Positions 36,401 to 45,818 of a DNA stretch of 64,000 nt are shown piece by piece (position 1 is the stretch's first letter; each line of letters opens with the position of its first letter). This stretch comes from Sipunculus nudus. Its lineage: Eukaryota; Annelida; Sipuncula; Golfingiida; Sipunculidae. The stretch is from NCBI GenBank assembly GCA_026874595.1, contig CM049318.1:8782741-8846740 (forward strand), in the 5' to 3' direction. The notes below the pieces were generated by a model. The model ran no database searches and had not been told where the DNA came from. It saw only the letters and a list, made by a program, of their open reading frames with translations. The position numbers were made by a program, and so were the translations under genes.

Positions 36401-39400
36401 GATCATGGGACAGCCAATCAGATCAAGGGATGCCACGAAAGGTTGGTTTGTTTTGGGATGTAGACCAGCCACTACTGGCTCAATAAAGTAGGGACCAAAT
36501 CTGCAATATAAAACAAAGAACTTAAATAATAAAAAAAATCATTTAATCCATTTCTTTATTTAGTAGAGCAGATCTGTGGTGAATGAAAAAACAGATCAAT
36601 TAAAAATTATTTACAACTTTTATATATTTTTTTTGTTGGAGGTTACCACATCCATTTTTAATGCTTATTTGATTATGTATATGTACATCTGCAGAGTTCC
36701 ATTCCAGTTTCAGACTATGTGACAGGGCAGTATCACATGCTTCCTCTCATTTTTTATCCTGGGTGCATAATCGTCCATATCGCTGGGTCATACAACCAAG
36801 GAACCCCAGAAAGGTGCACTTGGTTGTGAGTGAAACATGTCAGTGGGGCATAACCTTCCCAATAAGCCTGCAGAAGGCTCACCCTGGGTGGCGGCTGACT
36901 GTGAAAAATTTCTCTGCCTCGGCTGAGATTCGAACTCACGATTTCCTGGCTTTGAGTCCTGTACTCTACCCCAGAGCCAAAGAAGCCGGTTTACTATTTA
37001 CAATTTAGTCAATTTACCAGCCTTACAATGTACACCTTATTTAAAGAAACCTTGTACTTTTTATAAACTAGAGGCCAAGATTCTTGTTTAATGTTTATAA
37101 TTGTAACAGCCATGATTAAATTTAACCAACAAAAGCCCACCTGAAAACGTAATTGGTTTCCTCATCTTTATATAATATTTTCTCATATGATGGTATTACA
37201 GACTTACCAACTATGTTAATCCCACTGACAGAGTGTATCATTAACTTATGTAAATGGTCTGCCAATTTGTAAAGGTTAAGAAATTAATCAAAACACAGTC
37301 ATTTAAACTGTAAACGTGACAGGCCTAATTTCTTGAACCTCTTGTAACAATATGCAGTGTATCATACCTTCATTTAAACTGTAAACATGGCAGGCCTAAT
37401 TTCTTGAACCTTTTATAACAATATGCAGTGTATCATACCTTCATTTAAACTGTAAACGTGGCAGGCCTAATTTCTTGAACCTTTTATAACAATATGCAGT
37501 GTATCATACCTTCATTTAAACTGTAAACATGGCAGGCCTAATTTCTTGAACCTTTTATAACAATATGCAGTGTATCATACCTTCATTTAAACTGTAAACA
37601 CGGCAGGCCTAATTTCTTGAACCTTTTATATCAATATGGAGTGTATCATACCTTCATTTAAACTGTAAACATGGCAGGCCTAATTTCTTGAACCTTTTTT
37701 AACAATATGCAGTGTATCATACCTTCATTTAAACTGTAAACATGGCAGGCCTAATTTCTTGAACCTTTTATAACAATATGCAGTGTATCATACCTTCATT
37801 TAAACTGTAAACATGGCAGGCCTAATTTCTTGAACCTTTAATAACAATATGCAGTGTATCATACCTTCATTTAAACTGTAAACACGGCAGGCCTAATTTC
37901 TTGAACCTTTTATAACAATATGCAGTGTATCATACCTTCATTTAAACTGTAAACACGACAGGCCTAATTTCTTGAACATTTTATAACAATATGCAGTGTA
38001 TCATACCTTCATTTAAACTGTAAACACGGTAGGCCTAATTTCTTGAACCTTTTATAACAATATGCAGTGTATCATACCTTCATTTAAACTGTAAACATGG
38101 CAGGCCTAATTTCTTGAACCTTTTATAACAATATGCAGTGTATCATACCTTCATTTAAACTGTAAACATGGCAGGCCTAATTTCTTGAACCTTTTATAAC
38201 AATATGCAGTGTATCATACCTTCATTTAAACTGTAAACATGGCAGCCCTAATTTCTTGAACCTTTTATAACAATATGCAGTGTATCATACCTTCATTTAA
38301 ACTGTAAACATGGCAGGCCTAATTTCTTGAACCTTTTATAACAATATGGAGTGTATCATACCTTCATTTAAACTGTAAACATGGCAGGCCTAATTTCTTG
38401 AACCTTTTATAACAATATGCAGTGTATCATACCTTCATTTAAACTGTAAACATGGCAGGCCTAATTTCTTGAACCTTTTATAACAATATGCAGTGTATCA
38501 TACCTTCATTTAAACTGTAAACATGGCAGGCCTAATTTCTTGAACCTTTTATAACAATATGCAGTGTATCATACCTTCATTTAAACTGTAAACATGGCAG
38601 GCCTAATTTCTTGAACCTTTTATAACAATATGCAGTGTATCATACCTTCATTTAAACTGTAAACATGGCAGGCCTAATTTCTTGAACCTTTTATAACAAT
38701 ATGCAGTGTATCATACCTTCATTTAAACTGTAAACATGGCAGGCCTAATTTCTTGAACCTTTTATAACAATATGCAGTGTATCATACCTTCTCTCATACA
38801 GTAGATTGGACACCATGCTCATGAAGGTTCGGGGTTTGATTCTTCTGTTTTCTTTCAGCTCATACAAATTCAGTCGGAACTGTAACCTCTGAGACCTGAC
38901 ATACAAAGAAAAATAACTTTCAGACTCATAACCTAAATTTGCTTTTTAGAAGGACAAGTTAAGTAGTGTTATTCATGAAAGGTTTGACGTTTATAACTTT
39001 GTAAATATGTCTGATAATTTATACATCTAATGCAGGATTTCATTCATTGAAGATCTATCAAACTTACCGGTAAAAGTTTGTTCAGGATAAAATATTTTTA
39101 ACCCAATACAAAACTACACTTCTAATCATTTTTATAACAAATTAATGACAATCTGCAGACTAATAAGAGGCGTTGCATTGGTTCACTCTGCTGTGAACCT
39201 TGATAAAGGAAAACAGACTGAAAAGCATAAAGAAAAGTTTAAATTTCATGTAATTAAGTGAAACAAGAAGGTGAAACTTAATGCATCAAAATGATGAGTT
39301 CACGCCCCATACTTACACTGTCTGTACATCTGTGGCAAGACCAGCAAGTCCAATATACAGACGAGGGCCCATCTCAAAGACTTTTTGAAAGTCCATGTTC

Positions 39401-39501
39401 ACAGTCTGTGCCTGGATGCCAAACCTTCGATCAGCTGCTATGGCAACACAGTCCTTTCCCTTCATGGCCATGATGGCCCCACCATTATAGGACATAATAC
39501 T
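27360..39501 (-). CDS. PSMB3: Proteasome subunit beta type-3 (PSMB3), all but the first exon
   Basis: Exons (gene order) 39501-39317, 38895-38788, 36500-36323, 35663-35569 and 27408-27360 join in one frame with GT/AG borders and encode 204 residues from [20 protein letters not shown] to TLKARMD and the TAG stop. Adding one Met from an upstream exon gives 205, the length I know for beta-3. Hallmarks: [92 protein letters not shown]. Beta-3 is a structural, non-proteolytic subunit of the 20S core beta ring. The first exon could not be located: several ATG|GT candidates exist upstream (for example minus strand at 39828 or 48644). If the exon is beyond 45.8 kb, the DIRS element lies in intron 1. 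Confidence 0.94.
28013..29172. repeat. 29-bp satellite, about 40 copies
   Basis: Unit ACATGTGTCTCTGATATGTG plus ACTACATGA, repeated with almost no variation for 1160 bp in the last PSMB3 intron. The main variant changes ACATGTG to ACACGTG in eight units (CACGTG at 28073, 28276, 28537, 28595, 28624, 28653, 28856, 29059); a CACTTG unit is at about 29143 and a GATATATGA unit near 28347. The homogeneity indicates recent expansion or conversion. Confidence 0.98.
29300..29377. repeat. Palindrome-family repeat, 5' half of a copy split by the hAT element
   Basis: AGGTGGCACCATCAGTCTTT and GATCAAGCTTTCAATGA match the family consensus up to CGGGCTGATGTG; the copy resumes after 34841 with TCAGATCACTCCTGAGATAT. 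Confidence 0.7.
30200..32160. other. AT-rich stretch without recognised genes
   Basis: Inside the nested block and the last PSMB3 intron. Mostly AT-rich, with G25 at 31149-31173 and G16 at 31992-32007. No open frame shows a domain. Confidence 0.55.
32165..33190. repeat. 508-bp tandem pair
   Basis: Two diverged direct copies about 508 bp apart (ATTTAAGGTA at 32331 and 32839). Both contain CCTGATTTTTTACAA, GCATTATGTTTG and TATACAATT. The pair leads into the tail with GGACGGACGG and a hairpin. Confidence 0.8.
33730..33760. repeat. Terminal hairpin of a palindrome-family element
   Basis: Arms TAGCTCAG-A-TGACT and AGTCA-G-CTGAGCTA pair over 13 bp with one A-G mismatch and a TAT loop, followed by AAAAATG. 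It lies after GGACGGACGGACGACGG. Equivalent ends are at 58143-58171 (changed in sequence but still paired) and, degraded, at about 51021-51049. Confidence 0.75.
34842..35300. repeat. Palindrome-family repeats
   Basis: Resumes the family copy interrupted by the hAT element, then further modules (GTAGGTGGTGCCAATAATCT at about 35024; GATGGCACCACCACA at about 35161) with ACTCCTGAGATATATGCC. Confidence 0.7.
35569..35663 (-). CDS. PSMB3: PSMB3 exon 5
   Basis: 95 nt between TTTTTTGCAG and [37 protein letters not shown]. Its 5' end with the acceptor is partly duplicated twice in the flanking intron. Confidence 0.95.
35631..35794. repeat. Three 62-bp units duplicating the PSMB3 exon 5 acceptor
   Basis: GAGAGATACACT begins at 35633, 35695 and 35757. 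The first unit is the true start of exon 5 plus its acceptor; the other two are intronic copies that keep a TGCAG|GTACCAGATGAT boundary on the gene strand. Confidence 0.9.
35815..36207. repeat. 194-bp tandem duplication in PSMB3 intron 4
   Basis: Two direct copies about 194 bp apart: GATTATACTAAAAATATGTG at 35829 and 36023, and CTATCACAAAAACTGATTTT near 35980 and 36171. High identity indicates a recent event. Confidence 0.93.
36323..36500 (-). CDS. PSMB3: PSMB3 exon 4
   Basis: 178 nt between ATTGCAG and [65 protein letters not shown]. Confidence 0.95.
36757..36990 (-). mobile_element. tRNA-derived SINE
   Basis: On the minus strand, TGGCTCTGGGGTAGAGTA resembles a pol III A box and GTGAGTTCGAATCTC a B box, correctly spaced. 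CGGCT at the head can pair with AGCCG after the B box, as in an acceptor stem, but the anticodon arm does not fold, so this is not a working tRNA. An unrelated body follows to about 36757. It lies in the intron between PSMB3 exons 3 and 4, in gene orientation. Confidence 0.7.
37301..38791. repeat. 71-bp tandem array, 21 copies, starting at the PSMB3 exon 3 donor
   Basis: Unit starts ATTTAAACTGTAAACATGGC and ends TGTATCATACCTTC. The period is exactly 71 bp from 37301 to 38791. ATCATACCTT occurs at 37361 + 71k for k = 0 to 20; the last, at 38781-38790, is the genuine exon 3 donor. Copies differ by a few substitutions, mostly ATGG/ACGG/CGTGG. Confidence 0.97.
38788..38895 (-). CDS. PSMB3: PSMB3 exon 3
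   Basis: 108 nt between GTATGTCAG and [41 protein letters not shown]. Its donor GAAG|GTATGATAC is the first of 21 identical copies produced by the adjoining 71-bp array. Confidence 0.95.
39317..39501 (-). CDS. PSMB3: PSMB3 exon 2
   Basis: 185 nt between GTTACAG and [26 protein letters not shown], then [40 protein letters not shown]. The acceptor directly before AGT-ATT-ATG fits a Met-only first coding exon. An internal ATG at residue 4 could also start translation. Confidence 0.95.
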
Positions 39502-40194
39502 CTGTAACACATAAAATATTCATGTGATAAGTTATATGTTACTAGACAGGTGCAAGTGTCACAAATGTTCCTCTTGAAGTTTAATGCCATGGCCCATTGT
39601 CTAAAGCCTTGCTTATCTTGACAGCTCATTCAGTCCTACAAGCCCAGGGGGATAGACCTATATGATTTGCCTTTTTATCCAGAGGAAACCCTCAAGAGAC
39701 TTGACACTGTATCTGATCAATGTGTTTTAAAAACTTATCTGAGAAATGAAAGTGAATATTCATCTTCTGCTCGTTGATTAATTAAATTGTACATATGTGT
39801 GTTCAAAGACTGCAATTACCATTTATCAGCAGCCATACTGTGCATGTTTCACAAGCTACCATTTACAAGTTATATGCATATACAAGTTAAACCACATAAA
39901 CCTCCCCTCCAGACCTGCCTTTGTCTTGTCCCCAGAAACTTTATAACAATTTGCTCTGCATCAACGTCTTGAGTTCAACCTTACTAAAAAGCATGTAAGG
40001 TTCCAAATATAGAGACCCCTTTGAAATCAAGTAAATACCTTCATCAGCTAATATCCATTTGTCCTATTTGCATTTAGATTGTGTTGTGCAATTTTATGAA
40101 ACTTTGTCTTAGTGAGAGCACTGAATTAATGCACAACTGCCCTACAAAGCCATTTTTTTTCTAAAGAGTGGCTTTGCTTACAATTCCATGAAAT
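39502..40194 (-). other. Sequence between PSMB3 exon 2 and the DIRS element
   Basis: No gene recognised. An ATG|GTAATT at 39828-39826 on the minus strand is one weak candidate for the end of PSMB3 exon 1. Confidence 0.5.
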
Positions 40195-40395
40195 CCCCCC
40201 ATTCCCTCCCTGTGAATGGTGGTTTTGTTAGTAAACTGTTGTGAGCTTTTCTGTATTAATGAGAATTTTCTCTGTTAAAGTTTATACGCCAGAGTAAGCC
40301 AACCGAAAATCTTCCCTTATTGGGCCTATTATCGCCCATCCTGCCTCGTTCCCGTGTATCTAGGTCACACTTCCGTTACCCATAATCACATTTTC
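40195..40395 (-). repeat. DIRS right inverted terminal repeat
   Basis: Contains TTTCTGTATTAATGAGAATT through CCGTTACCCATAATCACATT on the plus strand, the inverted partner of the left repeat. Its outer 40 bp (CCCCCCATTCCCTCCCTGTG and following) is unique to this end and reappears inverted in the ICR. Confidence 0.88.
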
Positions 40396-40436
40396 GAAGG
40401 CGTAAGAAAGAGGACTGGGAGGGAGCGATGTTTGTA

Positions 40437-40545
40437 ATACAGAAAAGCTCACAACAGTTTACTAACAAAACCACCATTCACAGGGAGGGAATGGGGGGGT
40501 TTTATTACGTAAACATAATTGTGAGCTGTTTCTGTATTAATGAGA
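40437..40545 (-). repeat. DIRS internal complementary region
   Basis: The plus-strand half 40440-40500 is the inverse complement of the outer right end (40195-40255). The half 40501-40540 (TTTATTACGTAAACATAATT and following) is the inverse complement of the outer left end. The two meet at GGGGGGG|TTTATTACG, the junction expected if both element ends were joined in a circle. Confidence 0.85.
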
Positions 40546-40649
40546 AAAAAACAGACATGCCTTGGGGAGGGGGCACCTATCTGTAACGCTGGAACGAGGA
40601 ATCACAGTGCGGTGATGGAGCAGCAGTCGACGTCAGTGGCGGGACCGAC

Positions 40650-41990
40650 GGAGAGGAAGAAGAAGGCCTGGAAAATTGTAGGACCTCACCCGACGCGATC
40701 GCAGGGCCCATGGAGTGAGGCCCGAAGCCTGGAGCGGAACATCTTTCAGATAGAAGCGTGTGAACGGAGATTGGGATATCCAGTATCCCATCTTGACCAA
40801 CTGATTAGGTGAGATCCCGGAGAAATGGGCCAAGGAAGTCGAAATAGCTCGAATGTCATGGGCCTTGAAGTGAAGTTGGTCTAGTGTGGAAGGAGAAGCT
40901 GATTCATATTCGGCAACGATAGTAGCGTTGAGTCACGCACTAATGGTGAAAGGGCTAATCACCTAATTGGAAGATGTGACTTTTGTAGAAATAAACAACT
41001 TCTTGCGCCCCCCCCCCCCCCCCCCCCCCCCGTAAAGAAGGAGGAGCGTGTAGATAATAAAGCAACGCACGAACCGGGCAAGGGGTATCCCCAGAACGGT
41101 ACGGACCGGTAGGGAGTGCCGGAACGTGCCAAGCAGATGGAGGGTCATCGAAATTGTGATATTTCCTATAAAAGTCCGGAGGAAAATGTAGGGTGGCCGA
41201 CGAAGCGGCGGCCGCAATTTGCGGGAATTTCGAATCAGCCACGAGGGCATGAAGCTCAGAACGGCGACCTGCCGAGGCAAGAGCTAGGAGGAAAACCGAT
41301 GTCCTAGACAAAGGTAGAAGATGGGCCGAAGCTACGGCGCATAAGGGGGTTCCCGGAGGTGACGTAAGACGACGTCCAGGGGCCAGGAAGGCGCAACATA
41401 CTGATGACGAGACGCACGGGCCTGAACCCCCTTGAGAAAGTCCGACACCAACGGGTGATGAAGGACACGATCGTGACCCAGCGGACGGAGCACCGACAGC
41501 AGGGCGGCGCGATAGCCACGCAGAGAGGGATAGGATAAATGTTTATCCTGCAGTAAGAACACGAAAAAATCCAAAACAGCCGCAAGCGACGGATCTAAAG
41601 GGGAGATTCCGCAGGAAGACGCCCACTCCGTGAAGAGACGCCACCGGGAGTCATAGATGCGGTCCGAAGAACGGCAACGGGGAGCCGAGGCAAGGAGAGC
41701 AGCCGGACTTGAAATGCCCTGATCCTTGAGGTGTCCGATGAAAGCACGCATGCGCATAGAGGGCACAACCGAAACGGGCGACGCGTTCGAGGGAACGACG
41801 GGAGCGCGATGCGGAGCGGTAGTATAAGCGGGGGGCGAGAGACAAGCGAGCGCCACAGAGGAAACCATGGAGCCGCAGGTTGAAACGGAAGGATGAGAAG
41901 CAGGGTAGTCTGGTCCGCGCGGGACAAGCGGAGAAGGACACGGCGGAGGAGAGGAGGCGCCTGAAACGCAAAAGAAACCGGTGAGACCAC
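40650..41990 (-). pseudogene. DIRS tyrosine recombinase, frameshifted
   Basis: The N-terminal core-binding part (YDSRWRLFTEWASSCGISPL; YPSLRGYRAALLSVLRPLGH) lies near 41650-41450. A frame change and stop at 41333 follow. Box I FLLALASAGRRSELHALV carries the catalytic Arg (about 41257-41270). C24 at 41008-41031 and TGA codons near 40950 interrupt the frame. Box II AHDIRAISTSLA (HxxR at 40849-40860) and the catalytic Tyr in FYLKD (40741-40755) are preserved. It would cut and rejoin the circular cDNA during integration. The full catalytic set is visible but not in one frame. Confidence 0.75.
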
Positions 41991-42169
41991 CCGGACGGCG
42001 GCGTGTCAGGGAGACGGTCGAGAGGGAACGGAGACGCGTGGGGGAACGAGAACGGGGGGGGACGGAAAATCGAACAGATCGAATTCTGGCCGCCCCAGGC
42101 GAGCTAAAACACTCCGAATAACCGGGAGCGGAAGGAGCGGCGGGGAAGGAAGAGACGCCGGATGCAGAA

Positions 42170-42559
42170 GGGGCTTCCGCTAGGATGTGTGCCACGCCCG
42201 GAAGAGGGGATGCACGAACTGATGCCCGGAGAGAGAGGCATAGATCGAACAAAAGTGAAGTCGCCTGCATGAGCGAGGGAGACCGAGTACTGCCCTGCTT
42301 GTTGATATATGCCACAACCGTGGGAATGTCGGGCCGGACGAGAATGGGACGTCCGAACAAGCGGGGAGACCAGTGGGAGATCGCGCGACGGACGGCACGC
42401 AGGTCGAGGAAATTGAGATGGAGCAGACGTTCCGACGGGGACCATATCCCGTAAGCGCGAAGATCGGCGAGATGGTCCCCCCAACCGAGGAGAGACGCAT
42501 CGGTATATACGGTGCAATCGACATCCCTGGAATAAGGAATGCCGCGCAGGAGACAGGAA
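42170..42559 (-). pseudogene. DIRS RNase H domain
   Basis: In one frame: VDCTVYTDASLLGWGDHLAD, GIWSPSERLLHLNFLDLRAV, then LVRPDIPTVVAYINKQGSTR. These are the RNase H blocks of DIRS and Ngaro elements (TDAS, HxNxLELRAV, DNxTVVAYINKQGG). The usual Glu of LELRAV reads Asp here. Called a pseudogene because it depends on the frameshifted upstream RT. Confidence 0.75.
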
Positions 42560-43350
42560 AGGTCCATCCAGGGACAAAGGGACCGCCAGGTGTGCCGAAA
42601 CGGGAGGATCGTAGGACGAACCAAGGTAACCGGAGAAGGCCGTGACGGCGCAAGATAGACAGAATCGGACGCAGGTACAGGCGGCCGAACGGGATGAAAG
42701 ACGTGGTCCGGTTGAGAGCACCGTGGACAGAAGCCGCAGTGCGCGAGTCTACACGGCGCCTCGTGAGAAAGGAACGAATCAGGCGGCGGAGCGTGAGAGT
42801 AAAATCGCGCGGGAGCGACGCTGTGCCGGACGCCAAAGCGAGGGTGACACCCAGAAATTGGAGGGACTGGGTGGGAGTGAGAAGAGATTTCGCCGCAATG
42901 ACCAGGAAGCCGAGGTTCCGAAGTAAGTTGAGAACCCGGGAGCGATGCGATGCGATGCGGCCGCATGGACAAGCCATCGTCCGGATAAGGGAGCACAGAA
43001 ATGCCCGGTGAACGGAGAGAACTCGGGACCGCGTGAACAAGGATGGTTAATTCCAGGGGGCCACGTGGATCCCGAACGGATGGACCCGGAACGGAAACGT
43101 GAAATTAGGCATCCGTAAGGTCTATATTTGAATACCCAATCCATCCGCCGAACAATGCGGAGTACAGCATGCATAATGAACATCCGAAACGGGGGTGGAC
43201 GGATGAACGAATTGAGGCGCTTCAGGTCCATGTTCGGGCGCCAACGGGCGTGCGGTTCGGGAACAAGAAAAGGCGAGAGGGAAAACCCCACGGTGGATGG
43301 GGAAACCTCGTTATTGCCCGATTGTCTAACATAGATTGAAGGGCCTCCGC
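42560..43350 (-). pseudogene. DIRS reverse transcriptase, broken
   Basis: Conserved blocks lie in three frames: RPNMDLKRLNSFIRPPPFRM then MDWVFKY; NIDLTDA followed by a stop where Tyr is expected, then FHV; VLPYPDD (the YxDD motif, at about 42987-42976); and LLRNLGFLVIAAKSLLTPTQ with SLQFLGV. The frame changes and the TAA in the catalytic Asp block show it cannot make an active enzyme. Confidence 0.75.
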
Positions 43351-43399
43351 CAAGCGAGGCGTTTGGCCGGATCGGACGGAGGCGGAGAGTGCTAAACGC

Positions 43400-45253
43400 A
43401 AGACAGAACTTGAACTGTAGGGCGCTGAGAATTAACCGCTGGGAGGTAAAACCCGCCCATGCGGGAAAACGGTCACTGAGCCGAGCGCCAACGGGAGCTA
43501 GAGAGTCATTTCTCGGTGGAACCTCGTTGGGAGGAGCGACCACGAAAGGCGGAGAACGGCTGGAACGTCCTGAAGGACGTGACGAGGTAGCAGATGCGCG
43601 ACGCGGCTGAGCGGAAGCTGCAACCGGAGGCTGAAGGCGGGGAACACGGAAGGAAGGCCGAGGCGCAAGGGAGGTCGAGCGGAGGCGGGCCTGACGATCC
43701 GAGCGCGCCAAGGCGCGGTCAAAGAGAGGCCGTAACTGGCCGCCAAACAGCAGGGAACCGGGAAAGGCGGAGAATAAAGCTCGGTTAACTCCGTCGGAGA
43801 AGCCGCGGCCGTAAGTGCATAAATGACTGAATGCAAGCCGGGCGGCGTAACAAGATGCAATTAACAACCGGGCGCCAACGACCTGAATGGAACACAACGC
43901 CAGAATGGGCAGAAGCCTGCCATATGTCGGGGAGAGTGAGCGTGTCCAGAAACGGCGAGCAAGCAAGGGACAGCCTGCAAGTCGTAAACCATATCGGCCG
44001 CTTGCCGGCCGAGCCCCTCCAGATCCGACAGGTGACGATCGGAAAACTGGACAGAGGATGGAATTAAAGACTGACCATCCGCAAACGGCTGTGCCAGGCC
44101 GGACACGAGGCGCAGCGGAGCAGACTGAACATCCGGGAGCTCAGGAGAAGGGAGCAAGCGAACGAACAGGCAGCCCGGGAGCCCGGTACCCAAGGGAACT
44201 CCCGAGGGTACCAGGGGACCAAGGTGTATCCGAACCCGGCGGAAACTGGCCCCAGTAGAGTGAGACCCCGAGACCACCGCGGGGCGCCCACGGAAGAGAT
44301 CCCCTGTGCGGTCAGTAATACCAGACACACGGCGGGCCCGGCGGAGGGCGAATGAAGGGGCCAGGATTCAAAGAAGAACTGGCCGCTGACGCCGAGGAAG
44401 TCCGAGGTTGTACCTACAGAACTTCGGACCACTAGGGTTAGCCTCCTGTGTGGAGGTAGCCTCGAGGTCCATAAGCGCAGATGTGCGCACACGCCAAGCC
44501 TGGCGGCGCAGCGCGATCGCAGACCACTGGTCTGGGGCCAGGGCAGGATCGGCTGACTGAGCAGATTTGCGCGGACGCCAAGCCTGGCGGCGCAGCCCGA
44601 TCGCCGACCACTGGTCTGATGCCAGGGCGGGATCGGCTGACTGAGCAGTCGGGGACCCTGGAGAACCCCGTGTAGGGGGAGCCAGAGAGACCCGCTGAGC
44701 CGGAGCCACGGGAGGCGGGAAACCGGAAGCCGGGGAACGAGCAGCAGCAGGAACCATCCGGGAAGGCACAGAAACCGGAGCCGCAGGCCGCACAGCAGAT
44801 GGTAACTGAAAAAAAGAGCCGGCTGGCCGTTAAGGAACGACGGCAGACGGAGGAACCGGAGGCGAGGCCGGCAGCCCCGAATGGAGGCAGTAGGGACCGA
44901 CGCACGTACCTGCACACCAGGAAGGTCCCGGCGATCCAGCGGGACGGCTCCAGCCGGCCCCGGGGATAAGGAAGGAATCCGGCGAGGAGAACGGCTGGGG
45001 AGAAAGTACCGGGGCACCGGCGAGGGCGCCGGGCGGACAGAATCGGGTCTAGATGAATCGTCGAGATCCGACATAAGTGATTAACAAACCGGGGACAATA
45101 ATGTAATATGGAATAGGCAGATGTGCTGGCAGAACGGGAGGCCGCGGGAACGGGGAAAGAATTCCGGTTCCGTGAATGAGAATGCAACGATATAACTGAC
45201 GATACCACTGGAGAGGTGACAGGACAGGCGGGAACGGACGGTGAACGCAGCAC
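43400..45253 (-). pseudogene. DIRS gag-like region, frameshifted
   Basis: Open stretches in several frames, including one starting MSDLDDSSRPDSVRPAPSPV at 45074, one with DRHLSDLEGLGRQAADMVYD near 44020, and one with FGGQLRPLFDRALARSDRQA near 43740. Pro/Arg/Ser-rich composition and position fit a DIRS gag, a poorly conserved family. An 87-bp segment is duplicated (about 44475-44650). Boundaries are approximate. Confidence 0.55.
44475..44650 (-). repeat. 87-bp direct duplication in the DIRS gag region
   Basis: CGCCAAGCCTGGCGGCGCAG and GGATCGGCTGACTGAGCAG occur twice about 87 bp apart, with a few substitutions. Confidence 0.9.
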
Positions 45254-45641
45254 GGCCGTGGTGCGGTCAACCAGGGTAGGCCCCCCCCCACCCCCTCGGA
45301 GACAACCACGGGGTCAGACAATGGAATACAGGAGAATGAGCCCGGGGAATGAGCCCAATCCGGGAAAGGGCCCACTGGTCAGACGTCTAAGTCTGGCAGT
45401 GAAAACAAGGATCAGCCGGAACACGGCAGGAGTCAATGTTGGAGCGGCAACGAAAACAAGGGGGGTGGGAGTCCCAACCGGGATTAAGAACCACAAGAGC
45501 CACAATAAGTGGGGTTCTCCATGGCGGGCAAGGGAAAAAGAAGACAACTTACAGTTCAGTTGGCAAACTCATTAGTACAAACCCAACAGTGGACGAATCC
45601 TGCAGAGCGGGATCACACGTCCATCATGGCGAACGCCAGAA

Positions 45642-45818
45642 GAAAATGTGATTATGGGTAAGGGAAGTGTGACCTAGATACACGGGAACGAGGCGGGATG
45701 GGCGATAATAGGCCCAATAAGGGAAAATTTTCGGTTGGCTTACTCTGGCGTATAAACTTTAACAGAGAAAATTCTCATTAATACAGAAACAGCTCACAAT
45801 TATGTTTACGTAATAAAA
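45642..45818 (-). repeat. DIRS left inverted terminal repeat
   Basis: On the minus strand it starts TTTTATTACGTAAACATAAT, then TGAGCTG and CTGTATTAATGAGAATTTTC. From there it matches the right terminal repeat in inverted orientation for about 160 bp with few differences, ending near ATCACATTTTC. Confidence 0.88.

Larger units (their letters stand above)
40195..45818 (-). mobile_element. DIRS1-like tyrosine-recombinase retrotransposon (about 5.6 kb)
   Basis: Read on the minus strand: left inverted terminal repeat, gag-like region, reverse transcriptase and RNase H, tyrosine recombinase, internal complementary region (ICR), right inverted terminal repeat. Inverted termini plus an ICR joining the sequences of both outer ends is the DIRS1 layout, unlike the split direct repeats of PAT or Ngaro. 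The body is GC- and CpG-rich against AT-rich surroundings. Several frameshifts and stops make the copy defective, while the termini remain very similar. DIRS elements integrate through a circular intermediate without target duplication; I see none. A methyltransferase domain, present in many DIRS elements, was not recognised. It lies in PSMB3 gene orientation, in or upstream of intron 1. Confidence 0.88.

Noticed and set aside
36880-36990. Functional tRNA gene on the minus strand
   Set aside because: A and B boxes are present but the anticodon arm does not pair and a long unrelated body follows; it fits a SINE.
37301-38791. CRISPR-like or centromeric satellite
   Set aside because: A pure tandem array without spacers, inside one intron and anchored at an exon border.
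41332-42996. 554-codon open frame on the minus strand as a host gene
   Set aside because: Its RNase H and recombinase blocks, GC bias and position between inverted repeats show it is one frame of a decayed DIRS element.
42185-44258. Long plus-strand open frames across the DIRS element
   Set aside because: Arg/Gly/Glu-rich antisense shadows of GC-rich coding DNA, with no conserved motif.
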